Assembly: GCA_029216955.1 (NCBI GenBank)
Contig: JANAVB010012074.1
Coordinates: 18,699-82,698, forward strand
DNA: 64,000 bases
Direction of reading: 5' to 3'
From: Iris pallida
Taxonomy: Eukaryota > Streptophyta > Magnoliopsida > Asparagales > Iridaceae
This document shows positions 36,547-49,340 of the stretch, one piece after another. The position numbers and the translations under genes are program-made. Positions within the stretch are counted from its first letter, which is position 1. Each line of letters starts with the position of its first letter. Under the pieces are notes generated by a model that did no database searches, was not told the origin of the DNA, and saw only the letters and a program-made list of their open reading frames with translations.

Positions 36547-36895
36547 CACTTATTCTCTAGGGCTTGCCTCCTTCTTTCATTCATTTCAACATTGGAGAAG
36601 GAAAGGTATTGTCCCTCTTGCAAAAAACCCCATAAATCCATTTTAATTCCTTTTTGATCCTAGTTTCTTGCATTAGAACCTAACACTCTCCTATTTTCTG
36701 ATTTCTGAGTTTAATCCCAGCTTTGGGACAATTTGGAGCATTTGGCACCAAGAGGAAGAATCCCCCATTTGAGGCTTTTCCAAGCTTTTTGCACACATAG
36801 GTAAAACCCCTTAAATTGATTCAAACTTCAGTTTTCTTTGCATATAGGGCTAGATCTAGGAGTCCCCTAGGTGTCCCTAAAATTTGGGTGAAATT

Positions 36896-37568
36896 CGTGT
36901 CCGTTTGGTGTCCGTATCGGACACGTGTCGTAGTGTTGTGTAGGTGCTCGATAGAATGTCTCAATGGATTGAATGTTGCTGTTTTTCAAAACAAATTACA
37001 TGGTTGTGTAGCCCTATATATGGGGATCAATTATATATATGACTGAGCTTGAGTTGGACACCTGTTCGTGTCCAAAATCGGACACGAACGTGCTGTTGGA
37101 CACTGCACAGGAGAGTACTGTGCTCCCCTGCTGCTCGAGTGTCCTGTAGGACACGACACAGCACCTATGGACACGATACTTGGCACCGACCTAGGGGCCA
37201 TGACTGACATACCACCCACAAAATTTCATGGGATCTCGTTTTGTGTGCACGGAGAGAATCGACCCGCACTGGGTTTGCACACTCATACGCGCGTGCACAG
37301 ACACGCTCGGATACGCGTCTCGTGCATGCGACACGATCCACGTGGACACTGTCCAGGCTATGGGACACGCTCTCCTAGTCCTGACGAACACTTAGGCACG
37401 TGCACGATGTGTCTAGTGTAGTGAGTCGTGTCCACGAGTCGATTGCATCGCAGCACGATGCAGTCTGTGCACGCATGTGTCTGTGTGTGTTTCATGACTT
37501 GGACATGCCGTGTCCAGTCGTGGAGACACGTGGGGACTCGTGTGGACTCTGGACACGAGTACGACACT
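36896..37568. repeat. GACACG/CGTGTC motif-rich block
   Basis: Well over 20 copies of GACAC or GTGTC, many in palindromic pairs such as GGACACGTGTC and GTGTCCTGTAGGACAC. GC content is clearly above the flanks. Several contain CACGTG or ACGTGT (G-box-like) cores. The block lies in the transcribed part of the solo LTR. Confidence 0.7.
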
Positions 37569-38739
37569 ACCCTAAGCTATTTTGTATGTATTTCATTGTA
37601 TTTTCGAAATTGATATTGAGGATACACATTCTCTGATACTCGGTTTTACTGAATGCATATTTTCAAATCCTAATTCATTCAAATTCCTTTAAATGTGAAT
37701 TTATATGTATATATGTATGTGGATGTAACTGTGATATTGGTTTACATGTCTGTTGCACTGTTATTGCATAGGTTGCTCCCTGTTGAAATGTTGTGTCATG
37801 ATACTTGTTTAATTCAGAATTTCTAGTTTATTAGTCTCAGTTTTTTTCTAAGTATCTATTTAAATTAGCTAATTTTACATATATGTAGTATTCACAGTTA
37901 TATACATTCAGTAGGTTTTCGAATGGTTGTATATGTGTAGGATTGTTGTTAACTAGGATTTTGGATTAAGGGGTTTTTCTGATACATGTTTGAATGATAG
38001 TTTCAATGAGATTTCAGAGTTTTAATAAGGGGAAATCTGAGAATTTCTAAAATTGGGAACTGATTTGGGTAGTAGGTTGATTCAATGTAGATTCACAAAT
38101 ATTCAGCCCCTTGATTTATGTATCAGTCACTTGCATTGCCTATGCACACATGTACACAAGTATGCCACTCACCCACATTCTTTGACTGAACTCTCATATC
38201 ACATACACACACACACATGGTTGATTTTCTGAGAACTTGAAACTGGAATATAGACATGTTAGGAATGTTGGGATGATGGGTTTTGAGATTGGTGTTTAGA
38301 ACTTGTATGTGTAAATCTGTCACACACACACAGGTATCAAATTTCACATTGTTTTCTGATTTTTCCTGAACTTTTCATTTCTTTCAAAAACTAATGTTTG
38401 ATTGTTTTCTTGTCATGTTGAGTGCATAACCATAATGTGTTTGCTACTGGACTTGATGCATTGATCAGAAATTTGAGTTGGGTATCAGTTGGTATAACTG
38501 AATGTTAGGGCCTGTGTTGTATATGTCAGGTATTGGTATGACTGAGGGATATCCTAGTCGCATTGCTATATGTGAGTTGTGGGTTCAGTTAGGGTGTATA
38601 GGACTGGGAAAAAAATGGGTTATATATACATACAGGTAAACTGAGATTTCGATCATAAGTTGGCTTGTATATATATAGAGTGTGTGTGAGTTTTATTAAG
38701 TATTGTGGGTTGTAATAAGGGCAGTAGAGATAGGAGCTT

Positions 38740-38885
38740 ATGCATTTCCTGGGCTGCATTGCACAGCAGCAGTTGCATTGCATTGCCTGGGCAGCATTGC
38801 ACAACAGGCATTTGCAGCATCTAACAGCAGTAGCAGCATTCCAATGCAGCAGCAGTGCTTGGCTATGCTGCATTAGCAGTAGGGG
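38740..38885. repeat. GCA-rich patch in the solo LTR
   Basis: Interrupted CAGCA and GCATTGCA repeats. The counterpart in the related minus LTR is at 4350-4460. Confidence 0.6.
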
Positions 38886-39655
38886 GAATTCCCCTGGCCT
38901 TGTAATGGGAGTTGTGTATCATAGGATAATAGGTCAGTTGACAGGTTAGTTTGACAGTAGGATATGGGTATGTACATGTGTTTTAAGGTTAGATAACCTG
39001 TGTGAGGGTTAGCCATCATGTGTTAGGCTGGCTTGTTAGTTTCAAATGCATTGAAGTAATGCAAGAGCTTAGGTTGAGTGTTTTGAGAGTAAGGAAGTGG
39101 GGGTATAGGAATTTATATCATGTAGGTTTGAGTGTGTGTGTGTTTTGAGTGTCTTTAGGATATGAGTTAGTGTGTGCCTTTAGGTAGAGCCATGAGGGTA
39201 TTGAGGGCTAGGCAGGGAATAGGCAAAGGTAGAGTATAGAGTAAAATATGGAAATAGGATTGGTACCTAGGTAATGGGATATGGGGTAGTGTGTAAGTTT
39301 GTATAGATATATGTGAACCTATAGCCTTGTGAGAGTGTGTGTGAGTCTAGATGAGTTTGGCAAGCCTATAGGTTAGCCTATATAAATGTTTCCTACTTTA
39401 GCTATGTGCATATGTGTGTTATTATATAAATTAGATTAATATTAATTTATGTATATGTGTGAAGGTATGTAATGGTCTATGTAGAATATAGCTATATGAC
39501 CTATGGCCTATATACAGTGCACATAGCCAATTGGGTGTATACCATGGCTCATAGCCTGAGTGTGTGGTTTGAATGCCTAGTGATTGTGTGGTTGGCTTGT
39601 ATAGCCTAGAAATTGAGTGTGTTTGCTAGTATAGACTTGGGATAGGCCTAGTGAG

Positions 39656-39800
39656 ACTTGACTAGACTATGATTGACCAAGTTTGACTAGTGTACTTGAT
39701 TGGAGTTGACCCAGGGTTGACCAAGTTTGACTTAGACCTAGTTTGACCTAGACAGTTGACCAGGGTTGACTTAGAGTTGACTTTGACCTAGATTGGTCTA
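39656..39800. repeat. TTGAC motif cluster in the solo LTR
   Basis: About a dozen TTGAC cores (GGTTGACC, AGTTTGACT, AGTTGACT) in about 145 bases, in the LTR sense orientation. It is the likely homologue of the cluster at 3395-3735, where the orientation is mixed. Confidence 0.7.
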
Positions 39801-41204
39801 GAAATCATGTAGTTTGTATTGTAGCTTTCAATTCTCTTGTATTTTACATGTCATAACCTATATTACTCTGTTTAGGACGTTGTGACTCTGGTGCAGGCAT
39901 CTGATATTACACTACTCTTTTCAGAGTATCAAGCGAGTACATTCTCTGATAGTTCTCTCATTTATTTGTCAATTACTGTATTTCAGTTCTAGTTAGCTGT
40001 ATGTGATTCTCTGTTACAAACACGTACTGTTATTCTGGATTCATGTATACGACACACATTTATTCTGGCCTCATTTACTGGTATCATCGTTCCGGCTTCT
40101 ATTACTGGAATTACCTACTGGAATCATTACTGGAATCACCCCGGAATCATTTACTGGTATCATTGTACTTGGCTGGACTCATCTTGAATCATTGTGTCAG
40201 AATTCTGGATTCACTTGCTGGAAGGGGAAATACTAGAGTAAGACATGTAGACATACCCCATTACTGGAATCACCCCTACTAGAATCTACTGGAATGATAG
40301 CCATCTCACACCCGGCCAGGTGTGTGATGTGCCGGATTTACCCACAGCCGTTTACATGTCGATCTCGGTATTTTAAAACACACTGCTAGAGTATAGGCTG
40401 GACTCACCCTGGAATCATTGATCACTATGACTGGTATCGTCCCTTGCTGGATTCATCTTGTATGAGATTCATCCTGTACTGGACTTACATTGGAGTTACA
40501 CTGGTCTACATGTTGTCTGGACTTTATATCATATTACCCTGGTTCAGCTAGTTCATTTTTACAGTCTTCATTGCTATGATTCTTCTCTTGTTTAGTATTT
40601 ACTTTCCTTGCACTTTATCTGTCTTCCTTACCATCACCTGAATATATAACTGCCATTTTCATCAATACAACTGTCTATAACTGCTCTATAGTTCTCTGTC
40701 ATTTACTTGGGTTTTCTAGATGAGATGTGCTCGTTCCTGTCCTGACTGGACCTGTTGAAAATTTTACAGATGATTGCCCTGAGGACACCTGCCCTACATT
40801 TTACTGAGGAGATGGCTTAGCTACCTTTGGCCCCGACACTTAGGAGTGATCGGGATTTAGTCTAGTATACTTGCATTTACTTTTCTTAGAGCTTGTTGTA
40901 TAGAATTGAGACTTGAGATGTATTTAAGATTATTCAGATGTTATTATTATTTCAGTATTAGTTTTGTCTTCAATTTCTTAGTTACAATTCTGTGTTATCT
41001 TATCGTGCTTAGACTGTGATTGAGATACACCTTATCTTATACTTGTCCCCCGTTTGGAGTTGATCATGATGAGTACATTATATACTGCATGAGTTGATGG
41101 TTAGTTAGAGACTTAGAACAGCGTTCTACCGCCGACACTGCGGCGTAGGCTGGGCGCTGTTACGTACTCGTACCCTCACAGTGGGTGCGGGTCGTGACAA
41201 TCTT

Positions 41205-42600
41205 AAAATGGTATGTTGTGCAAGTTTGATGTTTTATGATCTAGAAATCACATCAACCATTGGGTTATATAATGTTAAAATATAAAAAACATCATTACTC
41301 ATATTATTCATGGACTCAAACATAAAATATTATATCCAATTGAAAGCATTTTTGAGTTTTATCAAGGATTTATCATTTCAATTATGTAACTATATATTTT
41401 ATTGAAGGAAGTTTAGGCGGGGAATATTTTTTTTCTTTTGGGGGCTTGTTACCAGCTGAATGAAACAATATATAACTAAGAATTGGTCAACCCATGTGGG
41501 GACTTGTGTCAGGCTTTATTACCAGAGTTTTCTATTATATATTTTTGTTTTTGTTCTTTTTTGTTCTTGTTTGTTTTTATATTAGAAACATGCAAGGGGG
41601 ACAAAATGCTTGTGTTTCCTTCTATTCCGGATAGACCAGTCAACCTCCACCTTTGATTTTTATTTATGTTGCTTTCAACCCCATCCTTGTTCACCATTCA
41701 GATCCCTCTCCCAACATGCCTCTCTGTTTTCTTCATATTTCATCTTCTAATTCCATTAGGTATTGATATATAACATAAATGAGTCCAGCTAATTTATGAA
41801 TGGTATATGCAATATACCATATGTTTCTTTCTGAAGTTACTCCACCATGTTCGATATCAGACTATTAAAAGCCTTCGTAAGAGGCAATTGTGATTATTAA
41901 CTCTGATACTAACTACCTAGGTCTAATTGCTGATACACATGGTAGTTAGAGTTATTGTTATTTTCTTGATTCTTGGTAGAAATGGTAGATTGAGTTTATG
42001 TAGAGCAAGTTGATGCTAGTGCCCCATTTATCTTTGCAAGATCATTGGAGAAATTTTGGTTATTGTTGCTTAACCTTCTAATTGATTAATTAAACCATAT
42101 TTCTGGCTTATTCATGTACCAAGGGTCCCAATTACTTATAACTAACCATATTTCTGGCTTATTCATGTGTTTTCAGGTAGGCAATGCTGCTGGCAGCCAT
42201 GGATGTGTGGATCGGTTTGTCAATGGATGTGAAAAATCAAATATATATGTTTTGGACTTGTGTAAAAAGTCGTAGATTTTATTTTGTAAATTAAGTGAAT
42301 GCTTACTGATGTAAAACTTGATGGGAACACTCTAAGTGATGTAAGACTTGGATTTTATTTTGTGAACAATGGGATATTACCTTTAAATATGTTTTATATA
42401 AATCGTTTTGTTAATGTTGTGGCTACGCTTTGTTAATGTTGCGGCTACCATATGCATTTCCGATTAAATAAAATAGTTCTGGATGAATTTTTGTTGTATA
42501 TAAAATTCAATTATATATTTTATATATAAACAAGAATTTAGTAATTCCATAATAATTTAAACAATTGTTAAGTTTTTTCACACGATTACAGTACTTTTTA
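41205..42600. other. CACTA 3 interior, right, no identified gene
   Basis: AT-rich, with a local near-duplicate (CATATTTCTGGCTTATTCATGT at about 42100 and 42146). No coding signal. Confidence 0.4.
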
Positions 42601-42896
42601 AAATTTCGTCCCTTATTTATTAGGACGAAATATATCTGTTACAAAAACTTGTTTTTTGGGACAAATTAATAAACCGTCACACAAAAGCATAAATTTGAAA
42701 ACTTTTGAGACGTTTTGCCTAACCGTCCTTTAACAGTAATTAGGACGGCAATATCCGTCCCTAAAGTTTTTGCCACGCCACCCTAATGGGACCGTCCATT
42801 CCCGTCCCAAAGGCCGTCCCAAATATTTGTTGGGACTGTAATTGCAGTTTTTAAGACGATTTTTTGTTGTCCTAAAAGGTCACTTTTTTTGTAGTG
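42601..42896. repeat. Right subterminal repeats of CACTA element 3
   Basis: Many GGACG, CGTCC and GGGAC motifs (for example ACCGTCC, GACGGC, CCGTCCC) over the last 300 bases, more regular than at the left end. Confidence 0.7.
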
Positions 42897-44109
42897 GTAC
42901 AAATTTCCTAATTACTTTGTTCACGCTCGTCAGATCGAGACGAAACTTATGCCAACAGGACCGTATCATTTTTATGGTCCTGTATGCCAAGTTTGATCCG
43001 ATTCTGAGACAGTTGATCGGATTACCGTTTTGTAGGCCCCACGGTCCGACTCAACGGGCGATTTTGTGCACGGCCCGTCGAAATCCAACTCTGGACATAT
43101 GGTTGGGTTCGTATCGAAAAACTAGACCTGTTGACATATAGTTTGACGACTTTAGAGACCATAGACTCTGGCACGCTTTTTGGTGCAAAGCGGGTCCAAC
43201 GACGGACACCGTTTTAACCCAAAATTACCGTTTTGCGCCTGTGTCCAGAATTGGATTTAAGGACAGGCAATCCTACCTAATTTGAATATTCTAAAATTTT
43301 TGGTAATGTTTATTTTAGCATCTGGAGACTTTTTGCACGTGTTTACTTTAGTGACTCATCTGATCTGGTTGTACTATCGGTTTCTCCAACTAAGGATCTC
43401 AGGCAAGTGCACTTTCTTATTGCTTTCGATTCATAGTAGTCTTCTCATTTCATGTTTATACATATATCTTTCTGCTTGTTGACACGCTCGTCACACGGAG
43501 TAGTCGGGAAGGAAAATATCTTAGTAGACATGTGGACTACCCAGAAATATCCCCAAAATGTCTATTCTTGCCTGATAGCAGTTGCACACGACGCGTGCAG
43601 TGTGCCGAATTTATCCCCTAGACGTTCACATGTCGAAACGGATATTTTGCACCACATAGGTAGTTGTATTTTATTTGTCTTCCTTACCTTTTCCACCGTG
43701 CCATGTCATCAGTACTTTCTAGCTTTCATATCTCATATGTTATTTTCATGTCTTGTTAATTCTATTTTGTTTTCACATTGCCGTCTATTTGTGTACTTGT
43801 TCTATTCCTGACTGAAAACCAACATTTTTCTGGCTAGCTGTAGCTTCTTTAGCATTGGGAGATTCAGGTGTACTTGCAGACAGAAACCTAGAGATAGATA
43901 GTGGTTGTATCATTTTCAGAACTTTGTATTTTCTTTAAATATAAATGTTGTAAATGTTGTAATAAATCTTAGAAATGTGAATGAGCAATAAATATTATTC
44001 TTTTGTGATTTTGAGCATCTTGGCCGTGACAACGTTCTAAAGCCGACTCTGCGGCGTAGGCTGGCTTGGACATGTCTCGTATCCGGAAAAGCGGGTACGG
44101 GTCGTGACA

Positions 44110-46585
44110 TGTTTTTGTGGTTGCCCATGCAGGTCCGTTTTTGCAAATTATGCGAACTCGTGGTAGTACCATATTAGTCGTACTACTGCGAGCCTGCGAC
44201 TAGGAAATGCTTATTCACGATCAGGATTGAAATAATTTAGGAGGATAACTAGGATAAGGGTCCCTATTAATTTGACTAATTGGGTAGTTAAGATTGTCTG
44301 ATAGGCCATGCCACTTGGATACAGAATTGTTAAATTTAGATATCTTGCTAGATCTTTATAGATACACTCTTACTTTGATATGACGATATGATCCAACGTA
44401 GTTATACTACTCACTTGATTAGTTAGGCTTTCCCAGAATTAAGGCTATAATCTTGATAACCTATTCAGTTTTCTTTTGCTCTATTTAGATATAAATTTCA
44501 TATCATGAGTTAGAATTGCCTATTTTAAATTCTATTTTGCTGTAAGAAATTAGTTTGTAATTTTTGATTTTATTATTCGTATAAGAATCTCGAGTTAGAT
44601 TTGATTCAAGGTTTTTCCTCAACCATTTAAAATACGTATGAAATAAATGTTAGGATGTTCTTATTTTCCTTGTCTTCAGATATTTCCTCCCCGGTCAACC
44701 TTTTACTTTAAAGATTGAGACTTATAGGCAGATGTTTACGCTTTCTAGCATAGTCAATTAGTTTGAATCTTTAGCAGCTCCTTGAAGTTCTTAGGAATAT
44801 AGTTAGAGGAATTTAACGACTGCGATGGCTAGACAGCAGCGTACTGTCGCCAATTTTGTGGAAGGAAGAATGTGGGTTCACTGCAGCCAGCAGCGCACTG
44901 GCGAGGCACAACCTATAGAATTGAAATCATTTTGAAGAATTGTAGTTTATGGAACATTGCTAAAACTATGTCCTAGTTGACCTCTTTAGATCTTAGATGC
45001 CCTTGTGTCAATATAAAGTAGAGTACCTGATAGCTTATCACATCTGAATCACGGAACCAAGGGTTTACCATAGCCAGAGTATACGGGCGAGGTATAATTC
45101 TCGGTGAAATAACTTCAGACGTGTTTACAAGTTTAGGATACTATGAAAAGATATCCTATGTGCCCCATAAGATCCAAAGCCAATACTAGCTAGTGAAAGT
45201 TCTGTAAGTTGAGTAGCATGTCTCCCAACCTAGCATTATGTGGTCCTTGTGATCTATTGACGAGGTAATTGACAGACACTAATAAGTTACCTAGAATATA
45301 GAATCTAGAGTTCCATAACCCATTAGTCGACCAAGGCCTTATGGATAGGAAGATAGTAGGATGAATGCATAAGCAAGAACACCAGGTAAGGTTTTTGATT
45401 CTCTCAAAACTCGAACTACTTGTGCCTCCTTTCCAAAAATCTCGCCTACTTATATTTTGACTATCTTGACCAATGCTGCTATTACAGCCTAGTTTTGCAA
45501 GCTTACTCTTTTATCGAGCTTGATTCGAGACATATGTTTATTGGGGATGCCCGCTAACATATTGTCTAATCAGAATAATTGTATTAGGGTCTGATCAACC
45601 ATGATGCATTTGGTCCGCTCTTCATCTAATTACCTTACGTAGCTTGAGATGTAAATGTCTCTAGGATCTCATCTGCGACTACTTTGACAATTCCTCTTGA
45701 ATTATACATTCGCCTTTGAATCACGTAATTCGTATTCAGTGACATCATTCTTGAACTCTTTATTATTTTTGGTCTGTCACTGATTTGGAAAGACGAAAGC
45801 TCGTAATTGATAGATAGATACAGAGTATTCCCCATGGCTATGATAGTTGTATACGCAAGTGTAGCTACCATCGGCCAGCCCTGTGACTGGAACCTAGCCT
45901 TGAGTTACTCGTCCTCCCTTCGACACTAAACCTACTATTTTGATCTTCTAGTTATTGGAGTCTGAGAATGATTAGGATATTTCCCTTGATCAAATGCCAA
46001 CCAAGGAGACTACCTATTCTCAAGAGTACAAATGTTGTGAGCCTCTAATCATTTGTTTGAAGCTTGATTTAACTAGAACCCTTGTGACAATAGTCTGGCA
46101 GGTTTGACACAAATAGAAATTCACGACTCAGTTGTTAGAAATATTTTCATATGACATGCCTTAGAGTTGGTTACCCCGTCGATAACTCTTGTATACTATA
46201 GACGAGTAGATCGTTCTCCTATTATCGACCATGTGTCATTGTATACACTCGTTTTCCATTTATTGAGGAACGATCCTTGACCTAACTTATATCTACCGTA
46301 TTCCGTTACGCCATGCCTTATTCTTTATTAACAAGAGTCGAGGTACAATATTCGGACTTTGGAATCCTTCTAACCCCATTATTCCTAAAACCATATCCTA
46401 GCTTCTAAGGTGGGTAGACTGTAAGCCTTCTAAAATTTTAGGATATACAAGAATTACCGATTTATTAGAATAAATTCCATTAGGATGATAATTAGTGCCC
46501 CATGGACTCCCACTTTTCCATTTAGATCATTTTGTGTCCCCGGCCGTGTCATTAATATTCGGAGCACGAGACCAGCTGTTACCTT
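44110..46585 (+). mobile_element. Internal region 2, left part
   Basis: Co-linear with 14074-14745 plus 24390-26195 of unit 1, but without CACTA element 1. Its uninterrupted AGCTCCTTGAAG (44776-44787) is the empty site of that insertion. No retroviral-type coding motif. Ends ACCTT, with CTT (46583-46585) as left duplication of CACTA element 2. Confidence 0.78.
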
Positions 46586-46599
46586 CACTACAACAAAAG

Positions 46600-47045
46600 A
46601 GTGTTTTAACGACACTCAAAAAGTGTCGTGAATGACTTTTCATGGCACTTTTTGAGTATAGTCTAGAGGGGGTGTCATAGAAAGTATTTTTTTTCAACGA
46701 CACTTCGTAAGTGCCATACAATAACTTTATGACAACACTTTCTGAATGTCGTGTTAACCATGTTTTCACAGCACTGTGCTGGTGCCATCTTAACGTGTTT
46801 CAATAACACCTGATAAGTGTCGTCGTAATTTAAATAGCCATGTAATTATTTTAAGACGACACTTCTGGAATGTCGTTTAATACTTATTTTACGACATGCT
46901 ACTAGTGTCATCTTAATGTTATAAATATTTTTCACAACATTTGTTATGTGCAATCTAAACATTCAAATCATAAATATCATTCATGTCACAACACCTTATA
47001 TGTGTCATCTAAATCACTTCAACGACACATTTTAAAATGCCTATA
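46600..47045. repeat. Left subterminal repeats of CACTA element 2
   Basis: Repeated CGACACTT, AGTGTCGT and related motifs in both orientations, about every 30-50 bases, fading to the right. Likely TNPA-binding sites by analogy with En/Spm. Confidence 0.75.
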
Positions 47046-47515
47046 TAATAGCATCAAAATAAATGAAATATAAATCAATTTCATTTGTATATTTATTTTC
47101 ATATAATTAACCAAAACCAATTCCACAAATAATAAAACTTTAGGATACCAATAATAATATATTTGAATATCTCAAATCCATACAATGTCATATTGCAATA
47201 TCTCAAATCCATACAAAGTCTCAATAAAAAATAATATTGAGAACACCAACAAAGTCTATTACATGACATATAAGATTCCTACTAGTACTACTTAGTGTCT
47301 AACCCTTTCCAGCATCAAATTCGAATCTATTCAGAACTCATCGATCGATCTGCACAAACAGAAAGATGAGACTTTATGAATATTTCAACTTTCAAACATA
47401 TAATGACTAATGAAAAATTAAAAGAAGCACAACTGAAATAGCAAAATCTATGATTTGGATTTGGAGGATTTCCAAATTCAAATCCAAATAGTAAAATCCG
47501 GTTACCAAACAAGCC
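47046..47515. other. CACTA 2 left arm, non-coding
   Basis: AT-rich with a short repeat (ATCTCAAATCCATACAA at about 47169 and 47202). No gene seen. Confidence 0.5.
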
Positions 47516-49340
47516 CTAAGGATGGCTATGATGGCCAATTTGCTGTAGAGGACTCATATTTCTCAGGTGAGTATTACCAGGAATAGAACATTCAATCTTC
47601 AGAAGCTCTAATAGACCATGCAGTACCTAAAATATATGGTAGACAAGAGCAAAACAATCTGATGCCATATTACGATGGGCAGTTGATGGATAGTGAAGAG
47701 CTAAATTTGATGAGTGTAGAACCTGTCTTGCAGGGGTTTGTTACCCAAATAGTGGATTGGGCCTGTTGGATAACGGAGGAGTGCCCAATGAATTTGGACA
47801 GCATCAGCCTGATGACTGCTGCATAGATTTTGGTCAGCATGGTTCTGTCAGGTCTATAGGTGTTTGCATAAACAATGATGTTACTGATGTTGGTAGTGGA
47901 ACTTGTGTATGAGTGAAAAGCAGAACAGAACTTTGGGGAAAGTAATGAACTGAAAGTTAGAGGGAAAATGGATTTCCTAAGTATGTAAGGGCTTATATAT
48001 ATACAACTAATCAAATATATAATTTAGACTGAACTCTAGAATCAATTTTGACTGTACAGGTAAATAAGGACTCATAATAGTAAGGGGTTGCTCAGAACTC
48101 CAATTAGTGAATGAATCAAAGAAATATTAGGCTGATACTCTATTCCCAGGAGTGACACCAAGTCCTAATGAATGCATAAGGATGAATTATGTACTGGTAT
48201 ATGGAAAAAATCAAATGATGGTAGGACATGACATATCTAGACCTACCTGTGCAGGGGTCCTCAAGGCCACGACAAACCACACATGGTCTGAACCAATAAC
48301 TAATATAGGCAGTTGCTAAAATCTGAACAAAAAAAGGTGCATATAACTGGGCTAACATGTCAGGGGTTGCAGTGAAATGAATAATGAGTGGTGCTTAAGA
48401 GTATGAGCCCAATAGCTAATCAGATCAGGTTATCTGTGAAAGGGACAGATGTTCAAGCCCAGGTATCAACTAGACTATAGGAATGTGACTAATCCCCAGA
48501 AAGAACTTGACTGCACATTCAAAGTGTATCAACTGATTCCAAGTGGCTAACATGGTCTGCGCAAGTATAATGGGATGATAGGGAGACAGGACAACCATGA
48601 ATGCAGTGAAAAGTATTAACTAAGATGAACAGTTGCATTCAAACATGGCCTTGTCTGAACCCAACGCAATTTGGCAAGGGAAATATGGACTGCACTCACA
48701 AACTCCTAAAACTTATGACACTAACATGTGTCCGATACTAGCAATAGGTTATACTAACACCTTAACCTACCTACCTCTCAACTTGACACTCACAAACCTA
48801 CTTTTGTTACCAAACTCCCGCTGCTCTGCAATGTGGCCTACTCAACTCGAGCCCTCTAATACAAGCCCTGCCCTGCTCCCTGTTCTCATGCACAAACCAC
48901 TCAACCTCTTCACTTGCTACTACTCCTTGATACATGCTCCCGCCTTCACATGCTACTGCAACTAAAGTCCCCTCCTAATACCCGTGTTTCAATAGAGAAA
49001 GTAGTGGGGGCACAGGATACTGTAATGACCATGGTTTTGGTATAATAGGTGCCAGATATTTGCAGCATGGCAACAACAATAGTCATTTTGCTAGTTCAAA
49101 GAAGGATAAATCTAGTAATGCCAACAATGCTTCAGCCGGATGCATTACATCCTTGGAAAAGGGTGTTTCCCAACCAGGAGTGAGTTCAAGTGGTGGTGGA
49201 TTTTCTTTCCCACCCCGTTTTAAAACTCTAGACATGCAAGTAATGGATGTTGGTAACTCTGTATGGGCAAATAGGATTCCAGTTGTTGGGCCCAACACAG
49301 GTAGAAGTATTCGCAATATAGGTGTCCTCTACTCCTAGCC
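47516..49340 (+). pseudogene. Possible captured gene pieces in CACTA 2, unidentified
   Basis: Two stretches look protein-like on the plus strand. Around 47520-47860 are YDGQFAVEDSYFSGEYYQE and, in another frame, GLLDNGGVPNEFGQHQPDD, broken by stops and frame changes. At 49025-49338 is an open run of over 100 codons rich in Ser, Asn and Gly (SSGGGFSFPPRFKTLD, VWANRIPVVGPNTG). The composition suggests the low-complexity part of a regulatory protein, but I recognise no domain. Direction is opposite to the transposase genes. Captured host fragments are the likeliest reading; chance cannot be excluded for the first piece. Confidence 0.35.

Larger units (their letters stand above)
35963..41199 (+). 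mobile_element. Long solo LTR nested in CACTA element 3 (5,237 bp)
   Basis: Starts TGTAACACCCTG, ends GCGGGTCGTGACA, with perfect ATCTT on both sides (35958-35962 and 41200-41204). It shares several blocks with the minus LTR at 2184-9549: a CCTATATAAAC TATA box, a GCAGCA patch, a TTGAC cluster, TCCTGACTGG plus TTACAGATGATTG near 40737, and the ACCGCCGACACTGCGGCG block near 41120. No coding region; the frames at 37060-37640 lie in the GACACG-rich block on both strands. Unusually long for an LTR; the internal region was lost by recombination. Confidence 0.9.
31407..42896. mobile_element. CACTA element 3, non-autonomous (11,490 bp with nested LTR)
   Basis: Ends are CACTACAAAAAAG and its complement CTTTTTTTGTAGTG, flanked by perfect GTA (31404-31406 and 42897-42899). 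LTR1 has the empty site near 12862 (CTCTGTGCAAATT). Subterminal repeats carry GGGAC, GGACG and CGTCC motifs at both ends. Without the nested solo LTR it is about 6.25 kb. No transposase and no captured gene that I recognise; small frames are scattered and short. Confidence 0.88.
30684..44109 (+). mobile_element. LTR2, shared middle LTR with internal deletion and CACTA insertion
   Basis: Starts TGTAGCTCCCC at 30684 and ends GGGTCGTGACA at 44109; CACTA element 3 splits it. Net length is about 1,933 bp against 3,099 in LTR1. The difference is a single deletion at 31060-31062: LTR1 bases 11337-12518 (1,182 bp) are replaced by one A. The lost part covers the AT-rich stretch and the GC-rich leader, so it probably lacks its promoter. 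LTR3 still has the start of the deleted part (62532-62968), so the deletion is private to the middle LTR. Confidence 0.85.

Noticed and set aside
24433..44935. A 36-codon ATG frame present in both internal copies (24433-24543 and 44825-44935), beginning MA(K/R)Q and ending IELKSF
   Set aside because: Between the copies I count seven amino-acid-changing and two silent differences, with no sign of purifying selection. The equal length reflects the duplication.
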